NCBI GenBank assembly: GCA_009993005.1
Contig: JAACUH010000071.1
Span: forward strand, 22,696 to 86,695
Origin: Rhodobacterales bacterium
GTDB lineage: Bacteria > Pseudomonadota > Alphaproteobacteria > Rhodobacterales > Rhodobacteraceae
Direction: 5' to 3'
DNA length: 64,000 bases
The notes under the pieces are model-generated. The model saw only the letters and a list, made by a program, of their open reading frames with translations. It made no database searches and had not been told where the DNA came from. Both the position numbers and the translations under genes were made by a program. Numbering within the stretch: position 1 is the stretch's first letter; every line of letters starts with the position of its first letter. Shown in pieces: positions 9,146-16,279 of this stretch.

Positions 9146-10369
9146 TCAGAAAAACGCCTGCAAGCCCGTCTGCGCGCGGCCGAGGATCAGCGCATGCACG
9201 TCATGCGTGCCCTCGTAGGTGTTGACGGTCTCGAGGTTGATCATGTGGCGCATCACCGGGAATGCGTCCGAAATGCCGTTTCCGCCATGCATGTCACGCG
9301 CGGCGCGGGCGGCGTCCAGCGCCTTGCCGCAATTGTTGCGCTTGATCAGGCTGATCATCTCGGGCGCTGCCCGCCCCGCCTCCATCAGCCGGCCCACCTG
9401 CAACGCGCCCATCAGGCCCAGGCTGATGTCGGTCTGCATGTCGGCCAGTTTCTTCTGGAATAGCTGCGTCTGCGCCAGCGGCCGGCCGAACTGCCTGCGG
9501 TCGAGCCCGTATTGGCGCGCGGCGTGCCAGCAGGCCTCGGCCGCGCCCATCACGCCCCAGGCGATGCCATAGCGCGCCCGGTTGAGGCAGCCGAACGGGC
9601 CCTTGAGCCCCTCGACACCGGGCAAGAGCGCCTCTTCGCCCACCGCCACATCGCGCAGCACGATCTCGCCCGTGACCGAGGCGCGCAGCGACAGCTTGCC
9701 ACCGATCCTCGGCGCGCTCAGCCCCGGCATGCCCTTGTCGAGCACAAAGCCGCGGATCCTGCCACCATGCGCCTCTGATTTCGCCCAGACCACGAAGACA
9801 TCGGCGATGGGCGCGTTCGAGATCCACATCTTGGCGCCGTTCAGGACATAGCCATCAGCGGTCTTGCGCGCGACGGTCTTCATCCCGCCGGGGTCAGAGC
9901 CGGCATCGGGCTCGGTCAGGCCGAAACAGCCGATAAGCCGGCCGGCGGCGAGACCGGGGAGGTATTTGCGCCGCTGCGCGTCCGACCCGTAGGCGTGGAT
10001 CGGATACATCACCAGGCTCGACTGCACCGACATCATCGACCGATAGCCCGAATCGACCCGCTCGACCTCGCGCGCGATCAGGCCATAGGTGACATAGCCC
10101 GCGCCCAGCCCGCCGAATTCTTCGGGGATCGTCGTGCCCAGGAGCCCGGCCGCGCCCATCTCGGCAAAGATGGCGGGGTCGGTCGCCTCGTCGCGATAGG
10201 CCTGCGTCACGCGGGGCGCGAGGCGGTCCTGCGCAAAGACGCGCGCGGCGTCGCGCAACATCCGCTCATCCTCGGACAACAGGTCCTCGAGGCGCAGCGC
10301 ATCGGCCCAGTCGAAGGGGCCGAGGTCGGGGCCAAAGCCCGCGCTGGCAATCGGGGTGGTCGCGTTCAT
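9146..10369 (-). CDS. gcdH: Glutaryl-CoA dehydrogenase
   Basis: A 407-residue acyl-CoA dehydrogenase, using the ATG at 10367-10369, which is preceded by GGGAGA. It oxidises and decarboxylates glutaryl-CoA to crotonyl-CoA in lysine and tryptophan breakdown. The FAD and substrate segments [14 protein letters not shown] and [11 protein letters not shown], and the C-terminal [17 protein letters not shown] containing the catalytic glutamate, are those of the glutaryl-CoA branch rather than short-chain dehydrogenases. No ETF or crotonase gene is adjacent. A 15-bp tandem array fills part of the divergent gap to the MoxR gene. Confidence 0.9.
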   Translation of the reverse strand: MNATTPIASAGFGPDLGPFDWADALRLEDLLSEDERMLRDAARVFAQDRLAPRVTQAYRDEATDPAIFAEMGAAGLLGTTIPEEFGGLGAGYVTYGLIAREVERVDSGYRSMMSVQSSLVMYPIHAYGSDAQRRKYLPGLAAGRLIGCFGLTEPDAGSDPGGMKTVARKTADGYVLNGAKMWISNAPIADVFVVWAKSEAHGGRIRGFVLDKGMPGLSAPRIGGKLSLRASVTGEIVLRDVAVGEEALLPGVEGLKGPFGCLNRARYGIAWGVMGAAEACWHAARQYGLDRRQFGRPLAQTQLFQKKLADMQTDISLGLMGALQVGRLMEAGRAAPEMISLIKRNNCGKALDAARAARDMHGGNGISDAFPVMRHMINLETVNTYEGTHDVHALILGRAQTGLQAFF

Positions 10370-10445
10370 CGGATCGTCTCCCGCCATGGTCCGCATCAGA
10401 GGTAACGCCAAAGCCCGCCGGCATCAATGCCGCCCCGGCCATGGG

Positions 10446-10550
10446 CCGCGCCGCTTGACGCCGCGCCGCTTGACGCCGCGCCGCTTGACGCCGCGCCGCT
10501 TGACGCCGCGCCGCTTGACGCCGCGCCGCTTGACGCCGCGCCGCTTGACC
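10446..10550. repeat. 15-bp tandem array with TTGAC in each unit (7 units)
   Basis: Seven contiguous copies of CCGCGCCGCTTGACG, the last ending TTGACC, followed at once by another TTGACG. The array lies in the divergent gap between gcdH and the MoxR-type gene. Each unit presents a -35-like TTGAC hexamer on the plus strand. Confidence 0.95.
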
Positions 10551-10605
10551 TTGACGGCGCGCGGCGCACATGCAGCTTTGGGGCGGCAGAGGGGGAGCGC
10601 AGCGC

Positions 10606-11508
10606 ATGCAGTTCGACAGCATCGAGGCCGTGCAAGGGGCATTGGGAGCGCAGGGCTATGTCTGCGACCGGGCGCTGGCGACGGTGGTCTTTCTCGCGCT
10701 GCGGCTGGGCCGCCCTCTGTTTCTCGAGGGTGAGGCCGGCACCGGCAAGACCGAGATCGCCAAGGCCATCGGCGCGGCCCTGGGCCGCCGCCTGATCCGG
10801 TTGCAATGCTATGAGGGGCTCGACGCCGCCAGCGCCGTCTATGAATGGAACTTTGCCGCCCAGATGATCGCGATCCGCGCCGCCGAAGCGGGCGGCGGGG
10901 CCGACCGCGAGGCGCTCACGACCGAGATGTTCACCGAACGCTTTCTGGTCGAACGCCCGCTCTTGCAGGCGATGCGCCCTCAGCCCGGCGGTGCGCCGGT
11001 GCTGCTGATCGACGAGATCGACCGCACCGACGAACCCTTCGAGGCCTTTTTGCTCGAGGCGCTGAGCGATTTCCAGGTGACGATCCCCGAGCTTGGCACG
11101 ATCCGCGCCGCGCAGGTGCCGATCGTCGTGCTGACCTCCAACCGCACCCGCGAGGTGCATGACGCGATCAAGCGGCGCTGCCTCTACCATTGGGTCGATT
11201 ACCCCGATTTCGACCGCGAGATGGCGGTGTTGCAGGCCCGCGTGCCCGAAGCGTCTGAGGCGCTGTCGCGCGAGGTGGTGGCCTTTGTGCAGCGCCTGCG
11301 CCGCGAGGACCTGTTCAAGCGTCCGGGCATCGCCGAGACCATCGACTGGGCGAAATGCCTGCTCGCGCTCGATGTCGTGGCCCTGTCGCCCGGGGTGATC
11401 GCCGACACGCTGGGCGCCATCCTGAAATATCAGGACGATATCCAGAAACTCCAGCAGTCCGAGGCGAAACGCCTGCTCGATGCCGCGCGGGCCGATCTGG
11501 CGGATTAG
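10606..11508 (+). CDS. MoxR-family AAA+ ATPase (CoxD-like)
   Basis: A 300-residue protein from the ATG at 10606, preceded by GGGGGAGCG. It has Walker A EGEAGTGKTE (42-49) and Walker B VLLIDEIDR (132-140), with LTSNRTREVHDA and an arginine-finger region RRCLYHW. In CO-dehydrogenase clusters the MoxR ATPase CoxD works with the VWA protein CoxE to mature the molybdenum-copper site (established for the form I system; its role in form II clusters is inferred). The partner VWA gene lies 0.65 kb downstream, with a small secreted-protein gene between. Confidence 0.85.
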   Translation: MQFDSIEAVQGALGAQGYVCDRALATVVFLALRLGRPLFLEGEAGTGKTEIAKAIGAALGRRLIRLQCYEGLDAASAVYEWNFAAQMIAIRAAEAGGGADREALTTEMFTERFLVERPLLQAMRPQPGGAPVLLIDEIDRTDEPFEAFLLEALSDFQVTIPELGTIRAAQVPIVVLTSNRTREVHDAIKRRCLYHWVDYPDFDREMAVLQARVPEASEALSREVVAFVQRLRREDLFKRPGIAETIDWAKCLLALDVVALSPGVIADTLGAILKYQDDIQKLQQSEAKRLLDAARADLAD

Positions 11509-11661
11509 GCGCCCGCGGTCTTCTTCTGTGGCATTCCGGTATGGCAAACCCGACTTGATATCCGATAGCATTCAAATTTTCTTGACAGAAGCAGGTCGGC
11601 GGAATGACGCTGTTATCGTCAAAACGGCCGGGAAGGGTCGTCATTTCAAGGAGACACATTG

Positions 11662-12129
11662 ATGATCAAGAAAACGCTTGCCGCTCTCGTGGCAATCGCT
11701 GCGCTTGCCGCGGCACCCGCGGTGGCCTGCCCCGACTGGCAGGGCGCCCCTCATTTCGGCCAGATCAACCTCAACGCAGGTTTCACCCCCGACCCCTATG
11801 TGCGCAACGTCACGGCGGGCGGGACCATCAACATGCAGCGATGCTTCAACGGGGGCTATTCGGGCTTCGTGACAACGCGGCCGGACTTTGACCTCTACTG
11901 GAACGGCTCGTCGAACCAGATCACCATCGCAGTGGAATCCAATGCCGATGCGATCCTGCTGGTCAATGCCCCCGATGGGTCCTGGCATTACAGCGACGAC
12001 TATCGCGGCACCAATCCGGCGATCACATTCTTCAATCCGCAGCAGGGTCTTTATGACATCTGGATCGGGTCCTACGACGGGTCGCGCCGCAACCCCGCGC
12101 GGCTGATCTTTACCGAGTTCAACTACTGA
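11662..12129 (+). CDS. Small secreted beta-rich protein
   Basis: A 155-residue protein with a signal peptide (IKKTLAALVAIAALAAAPAVA). The mature domain carries DFDLYWNG, ADAILLVNAPDGSW and YDIWIGSYDG, a pattern like bacterial pre-peptidase C-terminal beta-sandwich domains that bind calcium or sugars (tentative). I chose the ATG at 11662 over a TTG just before it, since AAGGAGA lies at good spacing. A TTGACA hexamer (11582-11587) sits in the AT-richer upstream region, so it may have its own promoter. It separates the MoxR and VWA genes, which are normally adjacent. Confidence 0.75.
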   Translation: MIKKTLAALVAIAALAAAPAVACPDWQGAPHFGQINLNAGFTPDPYVRNVTAGGTINMQRCFNGGYSGFVTTRPDFDLYWNGSSNQITIAVESNADAILLVNAPDGSWHYSDDYRGTNPAITFFNPQQGLYDIWIGSYDGSRRNPARLIFTEFNY

Positions 12130-12152
12130 GCCATCGCAGGGGGCGCGTCGGA

Positions 12153-13436
12153 TTGGCCCAATACGCGCCCCTTGTCCTGCCCGATGACGGCAAACTCGCC
12201 GACAATATCACCCATTTCGCCCGCGCGCTGCGCCGCGCCGGGCTGCCGCTGGGAACCGGGCGGATCATGGATGCCCTGCGCGCGGTCGAGGTGGCGGGCT
12301 TTACCAGCCGCACCGATTTCTACTGGACGCTCCACGCCTGTTTCGTGACCCGCCCCGAACACCGCGCCACCTTTGCGCAGGTCTTTCGCCTGTTCTGGCG
12401 CGATCCGGCCTTTCTCGAACACATGATGTCGCTCTTGCTGCCGACCCTGCGCGGCACCCAGGACGAGACCCCAGCGCAGCCCGCCGAAAAGCGCGCGGCG
12501 CAGGCGCTGCTCGACGGGGCGGCGCCCGATCTGCCGCCACCCGCCGACAACGGCCTGTCCGAGATCGAGATCGACGCCCGCCAGACCGCCTCGGACGAGG
12601 AACGCCTGCGCCAGCTCGACTTTGAACAGATGAGCGCCGACGAGATGGCGCAGGCCCGTCGCATCCTCGCCCGGATGACGCTGCCGGTGCCGCCGCTCGC
12701 CAGCCGCCGGACCGAGGCGTGCGCCGGCCCGTTGCCGGACTGGCGCCGCACGCTGCGCCAGGCCTTGCGGCAGGGCGGCGAGATTCGCAGCTTTGCCACG
12801 CGCCGCCGCCGCACCCGCCGGCCCAACCTTGTCGTGCTGTGTGACATCTCCGGCTCGATGAGCCAGTATTCCCGTGCCGTGCTGCATTTCGTGCATGCGC
12901 TCAGCCAGTCGCGCGGCCAGGGTCGGGGCCAGGGTCGGGGTCAGGGCTGGGGGCAGGTCCATGCCTTTACCTTCGGCACGCGGCTCACCAATATCACCCG
13001 CCATCTGGCGACCCGCGACGTGGACGCGGCCCTGGCCGCCGCGGGGGCCGAGGCGCAGGACTGGTCCGGTGGCACCCGGATCGGCGCCTGCCTCGCGACC
13101 TTCAACCGCGACTGGTCGCGCCGGGTGCTGGGGCAGGGCGCGGTGGTGCTGCTCATCACCGACGGGCTTGAGCGCGACAGCGACGGCGCGCTGGGCGCGG
13201 CGATGCAGCGGCTGCGGCTGTCGGCCCGGCAGGTGATCTGGCTGAACCCGCTGTTGCGCTGGGACGGTTTCGCACCGCGCGCGCGCGGGATCGCGCAGAT
13301 GCTGCCGCATGTCACCAGCTTTCGTGCCGGGCACAACATCGCCTCGCTTGCCGGTCTGGCCGGGGCGCTGTCGGGCGCGGATAGGGGTGACCAAAAGGCC
13401 CGGCTGATGGCGCGTCTCGCCGGAGACCGAGCCTGA
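12153..13436 (+). CDS. VWA-domain protein, CoxE-like
   Basis: A 427-residue protein with a probable TTG start at 12153 (a GCAGGGGGCG site upstream; no better in-frame ATG). The C-terminal VWA domain has the metal-ion site VVLCDISGSMSQYS (DISGS at 231-235), GGTRIG and LITDGLE. CoxE-type proteins act with a MoxR ATPase in maturing molybdenum hydroxylases (family knowledge). Residues 255-266 (RGQG repeats) come from a 12-bp tandem array inserted between HALSQS and VHAFTFGTRLTN, inside the VWA fold, so the array probably forms a surface loop. Confidence 0.85.
   Translation: MAQYAPLVLPDDGKLADNITHFARALRRAGLPLGTGRIMDALRAVEVAGFTSRTDFYWTLHACFVTRPEHRATFAQVFRLFWRDPAFLEHMMSLLLPTLRGTQDETPAQPAEKRAAQALLDGAAPDLPPPADNGLSEIEIDARQTASDEERLRQLDFEQMSADEMAQARRILARMTLPVPPLASRRTEACAGPLPDWRRTLRQALRQGGEIRSFATRRRRTRRPNLVVLCDISGSMSQYSRAVLHFVHALSQSRGQGRGQGRGQGWGQVHAFTFGTRLTNITRHLATRDVDAALAAAGAEAQDWSGGTRIGACLATFNRDWSRRVLGQGAVVLLITDGLERDSDGALGAAMQRLRLSARQVIWLNPLLRWDGFAPRARGIAQMLPHVTSFRAGHNIASLAGLAGALSGADRGDQKARLMARLAGDRA
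12915..12950 (+). repeat. 12-bp tandem array inside the VWA gene (3 units)
   Basis: Three units of GGCCAGGGTCGG or GGTCAGGGCTGG add GQGR tetrapeptides in frame to the CoxE-like protein, directly after a helix and before the beta strand VHAFTFGT. Confidence 0.85.
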
Positions 13437-13647
13437 TCTGAGCGTTGTTTTGCCTGGCAGCCTGCGCGCCCTCACCTGTCGCACAAGACCAATGTCGCGC
13501 TGCCGTCCGACCACCCCGGTCGGGCGCCGTTTGGCTGCGCACAGACAAAAGGTCGTCCGATGCCCCGTATTCCCTGTCGCACCTCGACCGCTCCCTTCGC
13601 CACGGTCTCGCTCCTGTTGCCGCATGTGACCCTGGTGAGCAAGGCGC

Positions 13648-13869
13648 GCGCAGGAGGTCGTGGCGCTCTGCCTCGCCCTGTCCGACCGGCGCGCGGAATC
13701 GGTGGCGCTGGCGCTGACCGTGACCTTTGGCATCCGGCCCGGGAACCTTGTGGTGCAAGGCCATGGCGCGGCGTTCCTCAAGATCGAGACGCAGGCGGCC
13801 GAGGACCGCAACCGCCGCGCCCGGGTGCGCCGCACCACCCCGCTGCTGCGCCAGATCGCGGCGAACTGA
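13648..13869 (+). pseudogene. OmpA-family C-terminal remnant
   Basis: The frame ending at the TGA at 13867-13869 reads LALSDRRAESVALAL, FGIRPGNLVVQGHG and DRNRRARVRRTTPLL, the pattern of the last part of an OmpA/MotB peptidoglycan-binding domain (RRAESV and the NRR motif). Two TGA codons lie in the same frame just upstream (13627-13629 and 13636-13638), and I see no 5' part of an OmpA gene in any frame. It therefore reads as a truncated remnant about 70 residues long. The rest of the gap after the VWA gene (13437-13647) shows no other gene. Confidence 0.6.
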
Positions 13870-13915
13870 CCTGCACGGCGGGCAGCGCGCCTTCGGGTCC
13901 GCAGCCCGTCGCCGG

Positions 13916-13935
13916 CATCTTTTGGCCAAAAATAT
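13916..13935. repeat. Left half of dispersed extragenic element, cut by the IS
   Basis: GCATCTTTTGGCCAAAAATAT at the left border of the IS continues in CCTCGCCGAAGG (16029-16040) at the right border. Rejoined, it is an inverted copy of the element at 16073-16105. Confidence 0.7.
13928..13935. repeat. Left target-site duplication of the IS
   Basis: AAAAATAT directly abuts the left inverted repeat and is repeated exactly at 16021-16028. An 8-bp duplication is what IS1595-family elements make. Confidence 0.9.
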
Positions 13936-14021
13936 GGGAATTATATACTTAACTAGCCAAAAATAGCTTGATGGCGCTGCACATAATGGCTAGTTTAATC
14001 CCAAAAGCAGGGATTTAGTCT

Positions 14022-14945
14022 ATGTCCGATACACTTAGCACATTCGAGTTCTTCCAGAAGTTTCCAAACGAGAAAGCAGCGCGGACGTTCTTTGAAACTC
14101 GCCGTTGGGGCGACACACCTGTTTGCGGTCATTGCGGTTCTATCTATGTGTCGGAATGCAAAGATCACAAGCCAATGGCTTATCGTTGCAAGTCCTGCCG
14201 TAAGCATTTCAGCGTCCGCACAGGCACGGTCCTGTCTGAAAGCCGCTTGCCCCTGCAAAAGTGGCTGCTGGCGATCTACATGCTCACCAGCGCACGTAAG
14301 GGCATCCCTAGCATACAGATGGCCCGCGAATTGGGCGTTACTCAAAAGACCGCTTGGTTCCTTGCACAGCGCATCCGTGAGACGTGGCTGAACGATCAGG
14401 GCAACAATGACATGGGCGATCATACGCAAGTTGATGAAACCTACATTGGCGGCAAAGAGGCCAACAAGCATGCCAGCAAGAAGCTGCATGCGGGTCGCGG
14501 CACAGTTGGCAAGACTGCTGTTGTTGGCATTCGCGACCAGCACAACCAAGTGCGGGCCATGCCAGCAAAAAACACCGGAGGCGCACTCCTGCGCTCTTTC
14601 GTGGCTAAGAACGCGCCAGAAGGCGCAACGGTTGTGACCGACATGCACAAGGGCTAAGACCTGCTGTCTACCCTTGGCTTCACACACAAGCGCGTGAACC
14701 ACACGGTTGGCGAATATGTCCGCGACATGGCTCACACCAATGGCATTGTAAGCTTCTGGGCGCTTTTAAAGCGTGGCCACTACGGCGTCTATCACTACAT
14801 GAGCGTCAAGCACCTGCATCGCTATGTGAACGAATTTTCGTTCCGCCATAACACAGCACGTGTTGGCACACTGAATTTTATCGGCATGACGATTGATCGG
14901 ATGACCGACAAGCGGCTGACTTACAAAGGGCTGATCAATGGCTGA
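14022..14945 (+). pseudogene. IS1595-family transposase with in-frame stop
   Basis: The frame spans 307 codons with a TAA at 14655-14657 (codon 212), between DMHKG and DLLSTLGF, where family members usually have a tyrosine; TAC or TAT to TAA is the likely change. The N-terminal zinc ribbon (CGHCG...CKSCRKHF), the helix-turn-helix region, and the catalytic segments VDETYIGGKE, VVTDMHKG and NGIVSFWALLKRGHYG of the DDE-type IS1595 group are intact on either side. The 3' part overlaps the passenger gene start by 8 bp. Unless the stop is suppressed, the element cannot move by itself. Confidence 0.88.
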
Positions 14946-15963
14946 CGACAAAAAAGGCCTGATTGAATCTATCGACGCATCGTTCGACGACGTAGTTTGG
15001 GCCATCGCACCAAAAAACAACCGACGCAGGAAATCCGAAGATTTCATACCAGAATCAGTGGGCCCCGAGAATGAGGCCACACATCGCGGGACACTGCGTA
15101 TCGGCTCTGTCCAAATACCCTGCGCGGTACTGCGCGATGGTACGAGACTCTTGTCAGAGAATGGCATCGCAAATGCGCTTGGAGGAAGGAGCGGCGCGGC
15201 GAAACGCCTGAAAACTGCCGCTGCAGAGGGTGGGGCCCATATCCCCGTTTTTCTGGCGGCAAAGAGTCTTTCTCCCTATGTTACCAAAGAGTTAGCCGAT
15301 GGGCCCCTAAAGCCGGTTTCCTACATTTCCGGAGGGTCTGAGGTTGTCGGGTATCAAGCAGAAGCACTGCCGGAAATCTGCAACATCTGGCTTCAAGCAA
15401 GGCAGGATGGAGTGCTCAGCGAACAGCAGAATGATCGAGCGCAAGCCGCTGAAATCGTCATGCGAGGTCTCGCAAATCTTGGTGTCATTGCACTGATTGA
15501 CGAGGCTACCGGCTATCAAGACACGCGTGACAGAGACGCCCTTCAAGCAATACTGGACAAGTACCTGCAGAAAGAATTCGCAGCATGGGCGAAGCGCTTC
15601 CCTGACGCGTTTTATCGTGAGATATTCCGGCTTCGTGGCTGGAGTTGGAATGCAATGTCAGTTGCTCGACCCGGCGTCGTCGGGCGATACACCAACGACA
15701 TCGTTTACGAACGACTTGCACCAGGGATTCTTGATGAATTGCAACGATTGAACCCGAATCAAGATGAAAGAGGGCGCGCACGGAAGCACCAACAATTTCT
15801 GACTGATGATATTGGGCACCCGGCGCTCGCACAGCATCTTCATGCTGTCATAGGCTTGATGCGCGCATCGGCAACCTGGGAACAGTTCAAGTCCCTACTG
15901 GACAGAGCCTTCCCCAAAAAGGGTACGCAACTGGAACTGCTGCTTCCTGAAGACTACCAGTGA
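14938..15963 (+). CDS. P63C-domain passenger protein of the IS
   Basis: A 341-residue protein. The central and C-terminal part (TGYQDTRDRDALQAILDKYL, FPDAFYREIFRLRGW, NDIVYERLAPGIL, FLTDDIGHPALAQHLHAVIGLMRAS) matches the P63C domain as I recall it. That domain's function is unknown. The N-terminal third (GTLRIGSVQIPCAVLRDGTRLLSENGI) resembles the DNA-binding-like regions of phage antirepressor proteins (weak inference). It starts inside the last codons of the transposase (8-bp overlap), so translation is probably coupled to it. IS1595-type elements are known to carry passenger genes. This one appears intact. Confidence 0.75.
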   Translation: MADDKKGLIESIDASFDDVVWAIAPKNNRRRKSEDFIPESVGPENEATHRGTLRIGSVQIPCAVLRDGTRLLSENGIANALGGRSGAAKRLKTAAAEGGAHIPVFLAAKSLSPYVTKELADGPLKPVSYISGGSEVVGYQAEALPEICNIWLQARQDGVLSEQQNDRAQAAEIVMRGLANLGVIALIDEATGYQDTRDRDALQAILDKYLQKEFAAWAKRFPDAFYREIFRLRGWSWNAMSVARPGVVGRYTNDIVYERLAPGILDELQRLNPNQDERGRARKHQQFLTDDIGHPALAQHLHAVIGLMRASATWEQFKSLLDRAFPKKGTQLELLLPEDYQ

Positions 15964-15967
15964 AGGT

Positions 15968-15987
15968 GGGCCCCACGGGCCCGCTTT
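15968..15987 (+). terminator. Possible hairpin terminator after the passenger gene
   Basis: GGGCCC, loop CAC, GGGCCC, then GCTTT. It lies 4 bp after the passenger stop, still inside the IS. The T-run is short, so this is a weak call. Confidence 0.35.
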
Positions 15988-16020
15988 CCTGTCCTCTGGC
16001 TAGTTAGGTATATAGGCCCC

Positions 16021-16028
16021 AAAAATAT
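16021..16028. repeat. Right target-site duplication of the IS
   Basis: AAAAATAT directly abuts the right inverted repeat and matches 13928-13935 exactly. Confidence 0.9.
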
Positions 16029-16072
16029 CCTCGCCGAAGGCAAGACTGGCCAGCGTTGCCCCAAAGGGTTCC

Positions 16073-16105
16073 GCCTCCGGCGGGGATATTTGGGGCCAAA
16101 AGATG
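16073..16105. repeat. Dispersed extragenic element (GGCCAAAAGATG subtype)
   Basis: GCCTCCGGCGGGG, ATATTTGG and GGCCAAAAGATG. It is nearly identical to the copy at 57861-57893 and lies in inverse orientation to the IS-split copy 45 bp to its left, so the pair would form a large imperfect hairpin. Confidence 0.75.
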
Positions 16106-16114
16106 CGACAGGGG

Positions 16115-16216
16115 CCGGGCCCCGCGGCCGGGCCCCGCGGCCGGGCCCAGCGGCCGGGCCCCGCGGCCGGGCCCCGCGGCCGGGCCCCGCGGCCGGGCCC
16201 AGCGGCCGGGCCGGCC
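16115..16216. repeat. 13-bp GC-only tandem array (7 units plus part)
   Basis: Seven units of CCGGGCCCCGCGG (units 3 and 7 have CCCAGCGG) and a partial eighth, in the leader of the XdhC-like gene. Each unit contains GGGCCC and CCGCGG palindromes, so the single strand could fold heavily. Confidence 0.95.
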
Positions 16217-16279
16217 GATTTCGTGATTGCGCCGCCGGTTGCGGGTTCTAGACTGACGGTGATCCGGAGGAGAGGCGAG

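Larger units (their letters stand above)
13936..16020 (+). mobile_element. IS1595-family insertion sequence with passenger gene, 2085 bp
   Basis: Complete element. The 24-bp terminal inverted repeats match at 20 of 24 positions: GGG...TATATAC.TAACTAGCCA at 13936-13959 and its inverse at 15997-16020. It is flanked by the 8-bp direct repeat AAAAATAT. It carries a transposase with an N-terminal zinc ribbon, interrupted by an in-frame stop, and a P63C-domain passenger gene. Its base composition is visibly less GC-rich than the surroundings, which supports recent transfer. It lies between the CoxE-like gene and the XdhC-like gene, inside an extragenic palindromic element. Confidence 0.92.

Noticed and set aside
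13437..13838. Long minus-strand frame opposite the VWA gene and the following gap
   Set aside because: It is Arg-rich and antisense to a clear VWA gene; the plus-strand OmpA remnant explains the gap better.
14655..14657. Transposase stop read as selenocysteine or pyrrolysine
   Set aside because: The codon is TAA, which is used for neither.
16115..16216. CRISPR-like reading of the tandem arrays
   Set aside because: Units are 11-16 bp and contiguous, without unique spacers, and no cas gene is present.
16103..16279. Longer XdhC N-terminus through the GC array
   Set aside because: The extension is pure array-encoded Pro/Gly/Arg, and the ATG at 16280 has an excellent ribosome site and the family N-terminus.
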